From Pasteurella oralis (GTDB taxonomy: Bacteria; Pseudomonadota; Gammaproteobacteria; Enterobacterales; Pasteurellaceae), in contig NZ_NXGB01000004.1 of the NCBI RefSeq assembly GCF_002850605.1, forward strand, positions 241,306 to 305,305: 64,000 nt of DNA, in the 5' to 3' direction. Under the pieces are notes generated by a model, which saw only the letters and a program-made list of their open reading frames with translations, did not search any database and was not told the DNA's origin. Numbering within the stretch: position 1 is the stretch's first letter; every line of letters begins with the position of its first letter. Of this stretch, positions 18,383-28,997 are shown piece by piece. The position numbers were made by a program, and so were the translations under genes.

Positions 18383-18772
18383 ATGAGTAAAGTGATTCAT
18401 ACTGACAACGCCCCCGCAGCAATTGGTCCTTATGTGCAAGCTGTTGACTTGGGGAATATGCTGTTAACTTCGGGGCAAATTCCAGTCAATCCCCAAACAG
18501 GCGACGTCCCCACTGATATTGTTGCTCAAACACGCCAATCTTTAGAAAATGTCAAAGCTATTGTTGAACAAGCAGGTTTGCAAGTCGCCAATATTGTGAA
18601 AACAACGGTATTTGTCAAAAATTTAAATGATTTTGCTGCTGTAAATGCGGAATATGAACGCTTCTTTAAAGAAAACAATCATCCAAATTTCCCTGCACGT
18701 TCTTGTGTCGAAGTCGCCCGCTTACCAAAAGATGTCGGTATTGAAATCGAAGCCATTGCGCTACGCGGTTAA
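18383..18772 (+). CDS. ridA: RidA (YjgF/YER057c/UK114) enamine/imine deaminase
   Basis: RidA hydrolyses reactive 2-aminoacrylate and related imines released by PLP enzymes and so protects those enzymes. The 129-residue protein has the family core: GPYVQAVD near residue 17, TSGQIPVNPQTG, and the active-site arginine in FPARSCVEVARLP (about residue 105). The start at 18383 is chosen because GGAG lies nine bases before it; an ATG three codons earlier is too close to that site. The gene follows the PLP enzyme pabC by 62 bases, a reasonable functional neighbourhood, and ends before a clear hairpin. Confidence 0.95.
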   Translation: MSKVIHTDNAPAAIGPYVQAVDLGNMLLTSGQIPVNPQTGDVPTDIVAQTRQSLENVKAIVEQAGLQVANIVKTTVFVKNLNDFAAVNAEYERFFKENNHPNFPARSCVEVARLPKDVGIEIEAIALRG

Positions 18773-18810
18773 TCGACTAGATTTCCTACCTATTCACAAT
18801 TTTAAACATC

Positions 18811-18830
18811 GGACGCCAAACATGGCGTCC
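18811..18830 (+). terminator. Hairpin after ridA
   Basis: An 8-bp GC-rich stem (GGACGCCA / TGGCGTCC) with a 4-base loop 38 bases past the ridA stop; the T-rich tail comes only later, after an uptake core. Confidence 0.65.
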
Positions 18831-18835
18831 CTATA

Positions 18836-18940
18836 TAAAGTGCGGTGACTTTTTTTACAATTTTGATTAGCAAAATCGGTAGGATAGGCTTTAGCTCATC
18901 ATCTTACATATCACCTCTTGATTTATTGATGCACTAAAAT
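18836..18940 (+). repeat. Degenerate intergenic repeat, copy A (left of gcr)
   Basis: The element begins with the uptake core AAGTGCGGT (18838-18846), then a T run, an AATTTTGAT block, GTAGGATAGGCTTTAGC and CTCATCAT, and ends near GCACTAAAA. The same order of blocks occurs at 21046-21150 on the other side of the next gene. The GTAGGAT-GGCTTTAGC part resembles a short extragenic repeat common in many bacteria. Confidence 0.6.
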
Positions 18941-18955
18941 GGCTCCACTTGTCTA

Positions 18956-20908
18956 TCAAGGCAAAAATAACGATAAAGGGCGTTGTTTAATCAGTTTCCA
19001 CACACACTTGCCAATATCGCACCAGCTTTCAATTTGCGCATCTAATGAACGTAATGCCACACAAAGTGCAATAAAGAAACTCACCACTAGATTCACAATC
19101 CCGATCAATAACACTAACATCAGTCCTCGTAGAAACAGTTGCCAAGTGAAATCACCACTGACTGTCATATAACCTAAATTAGCAGAAGAAAAAGCCACAT
19201 GCCGAATATCAAGCGGTAAATTTAATAGATGCCCCACTAACCCCGTTAAACCGAGCAATAAGCCAAAACACAAATTACCCATAATCGAACCATAATTATC
19301 GTGCCAATAATCTGCTAATTTATAGCGCATATTACGAGTCAACAGAAGACGTAAAATGGGGTGGTTACGCAAACGCATTCTCAAGTTCAAATAATTACTT
19401 CGATTATCAAAATAACCTGAAATAATCCCCGAAAAGAACAACCAAAAACCCGCAATCGCAGCAAACCATAAAGACCCTTTCATTGGATCAATAGATTTTT
19501 GCTGATATGCAATCTCTGCCTCGGAGAGTAAAGGTACACCAACATAATGCTGGTAGCCTATGGCTAGTAAACAAGCAACTAAAATAGCGAGAGTAACATT
19601 ACCTAATACGGCTACCGTTTGTGAACGAAATACATCAATGAGCAATTGTGCTAATTGCAGATTGACGGATTTTCCTTGCCCACTATCTACCGTTTCAGCA
19701 AAACGGGCCGCGGTCATCGCAGGTTGTTTAGTTGCTACTGTACAATGCAACATAAAAATAAGTGTAAAACCAATACCATAATTCAACCCTTCAGCAACAC
19801 CACGCCAGACACGATCCTCAATAACATCGCCCAAATAAAGTTTAAACAGTGCCATCAAGGCAATTAAAATTCCCCCACCAGCGGCAGAAAAAAACATTGC
19901 ACGATATTCCTTACTATCACGAGTAATGTAATGCTCACCATGATCACTTTTATTTTGTGTAATACTACGAGCCAACATCTTGACGCTTTGTTTCCACAAA
20001 TCTACTGCACTATGACTTTGCGCTGAAGCCACTGCCAAGATGCCAGTAAACACTAAAATTCGGCGCGGTGGCAAACGATCTTGTTGAAAAATGTCCATTA
20101 AAATAGCCAACCGATCAAGCGTCTGATCTAGGCGAGCCAGTAAATGTGCTACACCTAAAGTTGACCCTGCACTCGCACCACGACGATGAATACGATCAAT
20201 TTGCTCACGGCATTGTTCAAACATGACTTGCAAATGCGCATCATCATAAAATACATGCTGACGCCGAGCATTCACCCAATTTGCCACTTCTCGTTGTAAC
20301 GCCACAAAAGGCGAATCAGCATCCAATAAAGTCGGATCCAAACGCATCAGTTCAGGTTCTAATTCTTCTGCAGCAATCCAAATTGCTAACATTTCAATTG
20401 CAAATAGCCCTTCATAGCGTAAATGATTATGCACATTTTCACGATCTCGTTCAGTACTATGCTGTTGTAAAATATCTAATAATTTTATCCAATCTTGAAT
20501 TGCAGTTGCTTGTAGCCATTCTTCATCACTTTCTTCACAAAACAAGACAAAGAAAATATCACGCAAATCATTTAAATCTTTAAAAGCAGGGTTAAAACGC
20601 TCATATAAACGTTTTTGAATTTCACGCCCAAAACCTTCTCGCCCTAAAATGCCGCAACTGATAAACAATGGATACAAACGCATTTGGCAAATCCATTGAC
20701 ATAGCAAAGTTGCCGCATTTGCGGCAAGGGCAGGCTGCTGATTTAACATCTGGATAAATTGAGCTAAACGTGTTGCTGCCTCTTTTTTACCTCCAGCACG
20801 TAACCATTGGCACGCTCCATTTAATAGGGTAAAGGCATTTTGTTGTTCAATTTGTGTAGTTAAAAAAGGAATAATGTTTTCCGCGTTTAAATTATATTTC
20901 TCGATCAT
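18956..20908 (-). CDS. Gcr-type 'site-specific recombinase' family membrane protein
   Basis: The 650-residue protein belongs to the family annotated as SpecificRecomb/Gcr, named after a Neisseria gene. The N-terminal 330 residues are soluble and helical (DLRDIFFVLFCEESDEEW, DRIHRRGASAG). The C-terminal half has about six membrane segments (near 345-365, 375-395, 430-455, 475-495, 540-560, 595-620). I see no tyrosine- or serine-recombinase signature. The sequence therefore supports a polytopic membrane protein of unknown function rather than a recombinase. The gene is single, and both flanks carry copies of the same repeat. Confidence 0.8.
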   Translation of the reverse strand: MIEKYNLNAENIIPFLTTQIEQQNAFTLLNGACQWLRAGGKKEAATRLAQFIQMLNQQPALAANAATLLCQWICQMRLYPLFISCGILGREGFGREIQKRLYERFNPAFKDLNDLRDIFFVLFCEESDEEWLQATAIQDWIKLLDILQQHSTERDRENVHNHLRYEGLFAIEMLAIWIAAEELEPELMRLDPTLLDADSPFVALQREVANWVNARRQHVFYDDAHLQVMFEQCREQIDRIHRRGASAGSTLGVAHLLARLDQTLDRLAILMDIFQQDRLPPRRILVFTGILAVASAQSHSAVDLWKQSVKMLARSITQNKSDHGEHYITRDSKEYRAMFFSAAGGGILIALMALFKLYLGDVIEDRVWRGVAEGLNYGIGFTLIFMLHCTVATKQPAMTAARFAETVDSGQGKSVNLQLAQLLIDVFRSQTVAVLGNVTLAILVACLLAIGYQHYVGVPLLSEAEIAYQQKSIDPMKGSLWFAAIAGFWLFFSGIISGYFDNRSNYLNLRMRLRNHPILRLLLTRNMRYKLADYWHDNYGSIMGNLCFGLLLGLTGLVGHLLNLPLDIRHVAFSSANLGYMTVSGDFTWQLFLRGLMLVLLIGIVNLVVSFFIALCVALRSLDAQIESWCDIGKCVWKLIKQRPLSLFLP

Positions 20909-21045
20909 AAAGCGCTATTCAGTTACATAAAAAATAGAAGTAGCTATGGTTAAAGCCATAGCTGAGAGAAAACAAAATAACATATTCAGCGCTTAATGAA
21001 AAATTAGGCAACGATCAAACAAGCCGTTATGCTGCCGACAAGCAT

Positions 21046-21150
21046 AAAAGTGCGGTCGATTTTTTAGAAATTTTGATGTGTAGAAATCAGTAGGATGGGC
21101 AACCTATCATCTAGTATGTTCTTAATTTATCGGTATGCTAAAACCCATCC
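21046..21150 (+). repeat. Degenerate intergenic repeat, copy B (right of gcr)
   Basis: Same block order as copy A: AAGTGCGGT (21048-21056), T run, AAATTTTGAT, GTAGGATGGGC, CTATCATCTAGTATG, ATGCTAAAA. In this copy the ends can pair (AGGATGGG with CCCATCCT) to form a long-looped hairpin. Confidence 0.6.
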
Positions 21151-21172
21151 TGCTTTACATTATAATGGAAAA

Positions 21173-21196
21173 AGGGCGGATTGAGATAACCGCCCT
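21173..21196 (-). terminator. Terminator of the malEFG operon
   Basis: A 7-bp GC-rich stem (AGGGCGG / CCGCCCT) with a 10-base loop; read on the minus strand it is followed by a T run. It lies 46 bases past the malG stop. Confidence 0.8.
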
Positions 21197-21242
21197 AGAA
21201 TCACTGAATAAACATAACAAGTAGAAAGGATAATGAAAGAAG

Positions 21243-22133
21243 TTACCCTTTTACACCACCAGCAGTTAATCCACTAACTAACCAACGTTGTGCCAATAAA
21301 AATACCACTGTAATTGGAATAGCTGACAATACTGCTGCGGCAGCAAAATCACCCCATAAATAGTTTTGTGGATATAAATATTGCTGCATACCAACGGCTA
21401 GTGTATAACTATTCACATCACGTAACAGTAATGAAGCAACAGGCACTTCAGTAATTGCCGCAATAAACGAGAGAATAAATACCACCGCTAAAATAGGTAC
21501 AGAAAGCGGTAATAAAATCAAACGGAATGCCTGCCACGGCGTCGCACCATCTAGTGATGCCGCTTCTTCCAATGAGCCATCAATAGTTTCAAAATAACCT
21601 TTAATTGTCCAAACATGTAACGCAATGCCACCTAAATAAGCAAATACTACACCCGCATGGGTATTTAAACCTAAGAAAGGAACATATTGCCCTAAACGAT
21701 CAAACAACGCATACAATGCCACTAAAGACAGTACTGCTGGGAACATTTGGAAAATTAACATGCCTTGTAAAATCGTCTTTTTACCTTTGAATTTCATCCG
21801 TGCAAATGCGTACGCACAAGTGGTTGAAAGCGTCACAATACCAATCGAGGTCACTGTCGCCACTTTCACTGAATTCCATAACCATAATAAAACAGGAAAT
21901 GGCGGCGGGGTGACACTGCCATCAGGGTGAATTACATCAAACCCCAACGCTAATTTCCAATGTTCCCATGAAATTTCACTTGGAATAATTTCACCAATCG
22001 CTAAATTACCGGGACGCAGAGAAATGCCGATCACCATCAGCAATGGAAACATAATTAACGAAATAAATAGGATTAATAATAAGTGCGTACTAAATAAGCG
22101 ATAACGCATTGATTTAGGTTGAACTATAGCCAT
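21243..22133 (-). CDS. malG: Maltose/maltodextrin ABC permease MalG
   Basis: One of the two membrane subunits of the maltose importer MalFGK2. It has 296 residues and six membrane segments, the same as E. coli MalG, with the coupling loop [20 protein letters not shown] (about residues 190-209) that docks to MalK. The C-terminus [10 protein letters not shown] matches the tail that reaches the MalE-bound sugar in the E. coli structure. It is the last gene of malE-malF-malG, 13 bases after malF. Confidence 0.96.
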   Translation of the reverse strand: MAIVQPKSMRYRLFSTHLLLILFISLIMFPLLMVIGISLRPGNLAIGEIIPSEISWEHWKLALGFDVIHPDGSVTPPPFPVLLWLWNSVKVATVTSIGIVTLSTTCAYAFARMKFKGKKTILQGMLIFQMFPAVLSLVALYALFDRLGQYVPFLGLNTHAGVVFAYLGGIALHVWTIKGYFETIDGSLEEAASLDGATPWQAFRLILLPLSVPILAVVFILSFIAAITEVPVASLLLRDVNSYTLAVGMQQYLYPQNYLWGDFAAAAVLSAIPITVVFLLAQRWLVSGLTAGGVKG

Positions 22134-22146
22134 AAATTCGTCCCTC

Positions 22147-23706
22147 TTAATCTAATTTAAGTTTAGTGGCTTTTAAATTGAGCAAGGCTAAACCACCTAC
22201 TAATAAGAAGATAATCGTTGCAATTGCCGCAGCTAAACCAAAATCTTGTGAACCGCTTCCTTCAAACGCAATACGATAAGTATAGCTCACTAATAAATCG
22301 GTATAACCCGCAGGTGTAGTGGTGCCGATCATATCTGGGCGACCATTGGTCAATAATTGAATTAGCACAAAATTATTAAAGTTGAATGCGAATGAAGCGA
22401 TCATCAATGGTGTTAATGGTTTTAGCAATAATGGGAAAGTAATTCGACTAAAGTTTTGCCATGTTGAGGCACCATCCATTGCAGAGGCTTCATATAAATC
22501 TTGTGGAATCGCTTTTAATAATCCCATACATAAAATCATCATATAAGGATAACCAAGCCATGTATTTACAATTAAAATCATGCTTTTCGCTAAGAAAGGA
22601 TTATTAAACCATTCTGGTCGAATACCAAATAGCTGATTAAGAATTAAATTGATCTCACCAAAACTTTGGTTAAATAACCCCTTAAATACCAGAATGGAAA
22701 TAAAAGAAGGGACAGCATAAGGCAAAATTAATAATAGGCGGTAAATCCCTTTACCTTTTAATGCTTCCCATTGCACAACGCAAGCTAACACCATACCTAA
22801 AATGACAGTGAAAATAACCGTCAGTACAGAAAATATTACAGTCCAAATAAAAATTTGAATGAAAGGTTTTTGAATGCCCTCGTCAGTAAAAATTTTCACA
22901 AAGTTAGTAAAACCTGTTGATACGGTAAAACCCGGTTCTAAGGTTTCACTGAGCCAATTGCCTTGTGTATCAACCAATTGAAAGAAACCCGTATCATGAT
23001 TTGCACGATAGATTTTACCTGTTTCATTATTGGTTAACTGTTGTAAGTTTGCTTCATAATGATAACGTGGTTTTTGCTCAGAAAATTGGCGTAATGAACT
23101 CATCGTTAAGCTTTTACCATCAGGCAATATGATCTGCATTGCTTGAAGTGCACTACGATTTTGAGTAATTATTTTTAATGGTGCTGGTGTACCTGTTGGA
23201 GTGACCCCTTCTGTGACGTGAATTTCGGTATCGCTGAATTGAGTTGGCGCTGAAATAAAAATTTGATCTGTATTTTTATTATGTAGCACAATTTGCCACT
23301 GTTCGCCTTGTGGATAAAGTTTAAAGTCAAATTTATCGCCGGCAAAATAACGTTGCTCTGATAACACACTCAATGCACGTTCAAAAGCCAATTGGTTAGT
23401 CCCACTGTAATTTGTAAATGCAATAGCAATTGTCGCGACCAGCGGAAATAAAATAAAGATAATCATCCCAGTAATACCAGGATAAACATAACGCCATGCA
23501 TAGACTTTTTTGCTAGTGAAAACATATACGCCTGAGGTTAAAATCACCAAAGTTAACAGAGCAAACAAATATTCACCTTGCGAATACATTAATACCACTA
23601 AATATAAATCGAGGAGCAATACAATCCCTGCAACGATCCATTTAAGCCATGACGATTGTGTGTTGGATTTCGCATGATGGGTTACCATAAAAGCACCTAT
23701 TTTCAT
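22147..23706 (-). CDS. malF: Maltose/maltodextrin ABC permease MalF
   Basis: Membrane subunit of the maltose importer, 519 residues (E. coli 514). After the first membrane segments comes the long periplasmic P2 loop (about 100-280) that grips MalE and marks MalF among permeases. The coupling loop [20 protein letters not shown] lies near residue 405. Eight membrane segments are expected. An ATG at 23688 (MVTHHAKS) could also serve as the start. A stable hairpin separates it from malE, which may lower its expression relative to the binding protein. Confidence 0.95.
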   Translation of the reverse strand: MKIGAFMVTHHAKSNTQSSWLKWIVAGIVLLLDLYLVVLMYSQGEYLFALLTLVILTSGVYVFTSKKVYAWRYVYPGITGMIIFILFPLVATIAIAFTNYSGTNQLAFERALSVLSEQRYFAGDKFDFKLYPQGEQWQIVLHNKNTDQIFISAPTQFSDTEIHVTEGVTPTGTPAPLKIITQNRSALQAMQIILPDGKSLTMSSLRQFSEQKPRYHYEANLQQLTNNETGKIYRANHDTGFFQLVDTQGNWLSETLEPGFTVSTGFTNFVKIFTDEGIQKPFIQIFIWTVIFSVLTVIFTVILGMVLACVVQWEALKGKGIYRLLLILPYAVPSFISILVFKGLFNQSFGEINLILNQLFGIRPEWFNNPFLAKSMILIVNTWLGYPYMMILCMGLLKAIPQDLYEASAMDGASTWQNFSRITFPLLLKPLTPLMIASFAFNFNNFVLIQLLTNGRPDMIGTTTPAGYTDLLVSYTYRIAFEGSGSQDFGLAAAIATIIFLLVGGLALLNLKATKLKLD

Positions 23707-23760
23707 TCTGTGGGTATAACATTAATACACCCAAATCAAAATTATCTAGAAAATTGGGCA

Positions 23761-23786
23761 AAGGGCAGACTCATAGACCTGCCCTT
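23761..23786 (-). terminator. malE-malF intergenic hairpin
   Basis: An 8-bp stem (AAGGGCAG / CTGCCCTT) lies in the 91-bp malE-malF gap. It is likely a partial terminator or mRNA-stabilising hairpin that keeps MalE in excess over MalF/G, the role played by REP sequences in E. coli. Confidence 0.65.
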
Positions 23787-23797
23787 ACCAAAGTAGA

Positions 23798-24985
23798 TTA
23801 TTGTTTTTGGATACGGCTATGTGCATCATCTAATGCCGCTTTCACGCTTTGACGTTGATTAACAGCATTAATAATTGCACTACGCTCTGCATACCAGAAT
23901 GCTGACATTTGTGGAATATTTGGCATGATTTCACCCTTTTCCGCATTCATCATTGTTGCCGCAATACGAGGATCTTGCGCTAATTTTTGTTGGAATGATT
24001 TTAATGCTACTGCACCTAATGGTTTATCTTTATTAACCATATCTAAACCATCATCAGTTAACAAATAGTTTTCTAAGAACTCAACAGCTAAGTCTTTATT
24101 TGGGCTAGCTGCATTAATACCAGCACTTAATACCCCAACAAATGGTTTAGATGGATTTCCATTTAACGTTGGCAATACCGCTACACCATAGTTAATGCCA
24201 CTTTTTTCAATGTTACCCCAAGACCAAGGACCATTGATCGTTAACGCAGTTTGCCCTTTATTAAATGCGGCTTCTGCAATAGAGTAATCCATATCTGGAT
24301 TAATTTCTTTTGCTTTAACCATATCAACGACAAATTGTAACCCTTTTTGTGATCCTTCATTATTCACACCAATATCATTTGCATCATATTGACCATTCGC
24401 ATATTTAAAGGCATAGCCACCATTTGATGCAACAACAGGCCATGTAAAGTAAGGTTCTGCCAAGTTCCACATAATGGCACTCTTACCTTCTTTTTTAAAT
24501 TTCTTATCTAGTTCTTTAATTTCTTCCCAAGATTTTGGTGGCGTTGGAAGTAAATCTTTATTGTAAATTAATGATAAAGATTCAATTGCAACTGGATAAC
24601 CAATTAACTTGCCATTGTATGTTTCTGCATCCCAAGCAAAATCAACAAATTTTTGCTTAAATTCATTACTTGGATGTAATTCTGCTAATAAACCTGATTG
24701 CGCATAACCACCAAAACGGTCATGTGCCCAAAAAATAATATCAGGACCATCACCTGTTGATGCCACTTGTGGATATTTTTCTTCTAATTTATCTGGATGT
24801 TCTACTAATACTTGCACACCCGTATCTGCTTCAAATTTCTTTCCTACTTCAGCTAGACCGTTATAGCCCTTATCACCATTAATCCAAATAACCAGTTTAC
24901 CCTCTGTCATTTTTGCCATCACAGATGAAGAAAGAACCAAACCAGCTACCGCAGTGAGTGTAAATTTTACAAAATTATTTTTCAT
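23798..24985 (-). CDS. malE: Periplasmic maltose/maltodextrin-binding protein MalE
   Basis: MalE delivers maltose and maltodextrins to MalFGK2. The frame is open to 25078, but the ATG at 24985 follows AGGAG and begins a standard signal peptide cleaved near [13 protein letters not shown], giving 395 residues (E. coli 396). Conserved sugar-contact segments include [39 protein letters not shown] and MSAFWYA. First gene of the leftward mal operon, divergent from malK across a region with CRP-like sites. Confidence 0.96.
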   Translation of the reverse strand: MKNNFVKFTLTAVAGLVLSSSVMAKMTEGKLVIWINGDKGYNGLAEVGKKFEADTGVQVLVEHPDKLEEKYPQVASTGDGPDIIFWAHDRFGGYAQSGLLAELHPSNEFKQKFVDFAWDAETYNGKLIGYPVAIESLSLIYNKDLLPTPPKSWEEIKELDKKFKKEGKSAIMWNLAEPYFTWPVVASNGGYAFKYANGQYDANDIGVNNEGSQKGLQFVVDMVKAKEINPDMDYSIAEAAFNKGQTALTINGPWSWGNIEKSGINYGVAVLPTLNGNPSKPFVGVLSAGINAASPNKDLAVEFLENYLLTDDGLDMVNKDKPLGAVALKSFQQKLAQDPRIAATMMNAEKGEIMPNIPQMSAFWYAERSAIINAVNQRQSVKAALDDAHSRIQKQ

Positions 24986-25371
24986 AGCATTGCTCCTGAA
25001 TCTTGAGAGATAATGTTGATAAGTAGAAAGATAACAAAACTTTTTTGGTGTAGCATAGAATGAAGTGAAAGCCCCCATTATTCATCATCCCCCTCTCTAC
25101 GCCCCTACTTGCCATAATGTGATCTTATTAATAATTTAGTCAAAAGTGTGATAGGGATCATATAAATTTAATGGAGAAATGAGATCAAAATCACAAAAAA
25201 GCCACAAAAATACTTCAGTTAAAAAGTTCTTTGTTATAAAGAGCAAATTTTTGCTAATCCTTAAAAATTTCTTTTTAGGATGATTTTTTTCAATACAAAG
25301 TTATTCAGTATATCGTCACGACTGAGGATAGCGTGAATAACGCGCATAAATGAGATAACAACGAGGTAAAT
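24986..25371. promoter_or_regulatory. Divergent malE / malK control region
   Basis: This 386-bp gap holds three CRP-like sites: TGTGATAGGGATCATA (25147-25162, 9/10), TGAGATCAAAATCACA (25180-25195, 9/10) and a weaker TGTGATCTTATTAATA (25118-25133). A GGGGGATGATGA stretch on the minus strand (25082-25093) resembles a MalT box. The layout parallels the E. coli malEp-malKp region with several CRP sites between divergent operons. Whether a MalT exists in this genome is not visible here. Confidence 0.7.
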
Positions 25372-26490
25372 ATGTCAAATGTATCACTACGCAACGTCTG
25401 TAAATCTTACGGCGATGTTCACATATCCAAAGATATTAATTTAGAAATTAACGAAGGTGAATTTGTCGTTTTTGTTGGTCCATCTGGTTGTGGCAAATCC
25501 ACTCTGTTACGCATGATTGCAGGCTTAGAAGACATTACCTCTGGTGAATTATATATTGGTGATACTTTAATGAATGATGTACCACCTTCTAAACGTGGTG
25601 TGGGTATGGTATTCCAATCTTATGCTCTTTATCCTCACTTAGATGTTGCAGAAAACATGTGTTTTGGTCTAAAACTCGCGGGCATCAATAAAACAGTACG
25701 CGATCAAAAGGTAAACCAAGTCGCCGAAATCCTGCAACTAGCGCATTTATTAGATCGTAAACCCAAAGCCCTTTCTGGCGGTCAACGTCAACGTGTAGCG
25801 ATTGGCCGTACATTAGTTTCACAACCTGAAGTATTCCTACTCGATGAACCTTTATCAAATCTCGATGCAGCTTTACGTGTCCAAATGCGAGTAGAAATTT
25901 CTAAATTGCATAAAAAATTAAACCGCACAATGATTTATGTCACCCATGATCAAATTGAAGCAATGACTTTAGCAGATAAAATCGTGGTATTAAAAGCGGG
26001 TGGTATTGCCCAAGTCGGTAAACCATTAGAACTATACCATTATCCTGCAAACCGCTTTGTAGCAGGTTTTATTGGTTCACCAAAAATGAATTTCCTTCCT
26101 GTTAAAGTCACCGCAGTCGAAAAAGAACGCGTACAAATTGAGTTGCCAGATGCAAATCATCATAACTTCTGGATTCCTGTGGCAGGCGATGGCGTAAAAG
26201 TCGGTGATAACTTATCACTTGGTATTCGCCCTGAACATTTAATTCCATCAGATAAAGCAGAAGTCACCTTACGCGGTATTGTTCAAGTAGTAGAACTACT
26301 TGGCAACGAAACCCAAATTCATCTTGAAATTCCAGAAATTAAACAGCCTACTTTAGTGTATCGCCAAAATGACATTGTGCTCGCTAAAGAAGAACAAATC
26401 ATGGATATCGGCATTGTGCCTGAGCGCTGCCACTTATTTAAAGAAGATGGCACTGCTTGCCAACGTTTATTTAGAGAAATTGGCGTTTAA
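25372..26490 (+). CDS. malK: Maltose importer ATPase MalK
   Basis: The ATPase of the maltose transporter, 372 residues (E. coli 371). Walker [10 protein letters not shown] (about 36), Q-loop [10 protein letters not shown], signature LSGGQRQR, Walker B VFLLDEP with SNLD, and H-loop YVTHDQ. The C-terminal regulatory domain (about 236-372), which in E. coli binds MalT and EIIA-Glc, is present and includes [11 protein letters not shown] follows CGAGGT. It heads the malK-lamB-malM operon. Confidence 0.96.
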   Translation: MSNVSLRNVCKSYGDVHISKDINLEINEGEFVVFVGPSGCGKSTLLRMIAGLEDITSGELYIGDTLMNDVPPSKRGVGMVFQSYALYPHLDVAENMCFGLKLAGINKTVRDQKVNQVAEILQLAHLLDRKPKALSGGQRQRVAIGRTLVSQPEVFLLDEPLSNLDAALRVQMRVEISKLHKKLNRTMIYVTHDQIEAMTLADKIVVLKAGGIAQVGKPLELYHYPANRFVAGFIGSPKMNFLPVKVTAVEKERVQIELPDANHHNFWIPVAGDGVKVGDNLSLGIRPEHLIPSDKAEVTLRGIVQVVELLGNETQIHLEIPEIKQPTLVYRQNDIVLAKEEQIMDIGIVPERCHLFKEDGTACQRLFREIGV

Positions 26491-26589
26491 TATTCTTGCC
26501 GAGCCTGTAACGCTGAGAACAACACAATGACAAGGATTTTTGGTGTTTATTGTATTACCAAGCACCATTAGCTCTAACAATATCAATAA

Positions 26590-27909
<1,320 letters not shown>

Positions 27910-27940
27910 TCGCCACATTGGTTAAATAAAACCTAAAAAA

Positions 27941-27969
27941 GATGGCATAGGGAAGTTCTTTGTGCCATC
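27941..27969 (+). terminator. lamB-malM intergenic hairpin
   Basis: A 7-bp stem (GATGGCA / TGCCATC) with a 15-base loop. There is no T run, so it is more likely a stability or attenuation hairpin than a full terminator. Confidence 0.5.
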
Positions 27970-28006
27970 GACTAATCTAATTTAATTCGTTGATTGCGAG
28001 GTTAAT

Positions 28007-28864
28007 ATGAAAAAAATCTTATTTGCGACCGCACTTTTGGTTACAGCAAGTTTCAGTTATGCCAATCCTGTTCATATTAATTCACAATCACTTTCACAAC
28101 TACAATGGCAAGATGTGCCTTATTCGCAATCAGTAAAAACTCAATTATCAACACAACAAAACCAAGCCTTTACCACGCATTTTGCAGGTACAGAAAGTCC
28201 TGTTGCCGCTTATCGTATCCCTGCAAATCAAGGCACATTGACGATTGAAATCACCAGTCCGGTAATAGATAAACAACTATTTGTGCCAAGTGCGGTCATT
28301 TTAGATGGGAAATTCAATATTGCTGCCACTTATCCTTCTTCTACTTTCACATTCCAAGAAGAACGCGGTTTAAAACCAAATCGCTTAGAAGCTGAATTAA
28401 GTTTAACGCCAGTAGCTGGACAAGATTATATTTATTTACTGATCTATACAACTGCACAAGATTTAAGCAAAACTACGATGATGCCACATCCTGCTAAAGT
28501 GTTTGCTAAAGCGACAGGAAAACAACCACCCGCCATTCCTGATATTGAAGTTACACATAGTCGTCAAGGTGAGATTATCGTCAACGTCACTCATTCACAA
28601 GGTACACAATTTATTGGCTTACCCAACACATTATTTGAGAAAAAACCAGCAACGCCAATAGGTAAAGTACAACCAATTATGCCGCCAGCTCAAGCGGTGA
28701 CAACGCCAGTAGATAAAGAGACCGAAGCCTATTTTAATCAAGCAGTGAAGAATGCGTTAAAACAAAATGATATTAATCGCGCATTGAATTTAGTTAATGA
28801 AGCAGAAAAACTCGGTTTGACCACCCCACGCAAGATTTTCTTACAACAAGTTTCCTCTAAATAA
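28007..28864 (+). CDS. malM: Periplasmic maltose operon protein MalM
   Basis: Secreted protein of the mal regulon whose molecular role is still unclear. 285 residues (E. coli MalM 306). Signal peptide MKKILFATALLVTASFSYA cleaved before NPV. The early SQLQWQDVPY and VAAYRIPANQGTLTIEI segments are family features. The C-terminal part after residue 215 is a proline-rich linker and a short helical region. The gene contains two uptake-signal cores (28028, 28288). Position after lamB is the same as in E. coli. Confidence 0.88.
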   Translation: MKKILFATALLVTASFSYANPVHINSQSLSQLQWQDVPYSQSVKTQLSTQQNQAFTTHFAGTESPVAAYRIPANQGTLTIEITSPVIDKQLFVPSAVILDGKFNIAATYPSSTFTFQEERGLKPNRLEAELSLTPVAGQDYIYLLIYTTAQDLSKTTMMPHPAKVFAKATGKQPPAIPDIEVTHSRQGEIIVNVTHSQGTQFIGLPNTLFEKKPATPIGKVQPIMPPAQAVTTPVDKETEAYFNQAVKNALKQNDINRALNLVNEAEKLGLTTPRKIFLQQVSSK

Positions 28865-28899
28865 AAATCATATAAATGTCTTTTTCATTATGAGTTTTC

Positions 28900-28917
28900 G
28901 CCACAGTTCGCTGTGGC
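28900..28917 (+). terminator. Terminator of malK-lamB-malM
   Basis: A 7-bp GC-rich stem (GCCACAG / CTGTGGC) closed by a UUCG tetraloop and followed by a T run: a textbook intrinsic terminator. Confidence 0.88.
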
Positions 28918-28997
28918 TTTTTTATTCAAGCTACCCAACTAGTCACAAAAACATTAAAATGATTTTATTTAAGCGATTATTGTTTAAGGAACGAAAA

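Larger units (their letters stand above)
20909..21242. other. Intergenic gap between gcr and malG
   Basis: 334 bp without a gene. It holds the presumed gcr promoter side (20909-21040), repeat copy B with an uptake core, and the terminator of the malEFG operon. I see nothing else. Confidence 0.6.

Noticed and set aside
18836..21150. Insertion sequence or transposon around gcr
   Set aside because: The repeats are direct and degenerate, with no transposase, terminal inverted repeats or target duplication.
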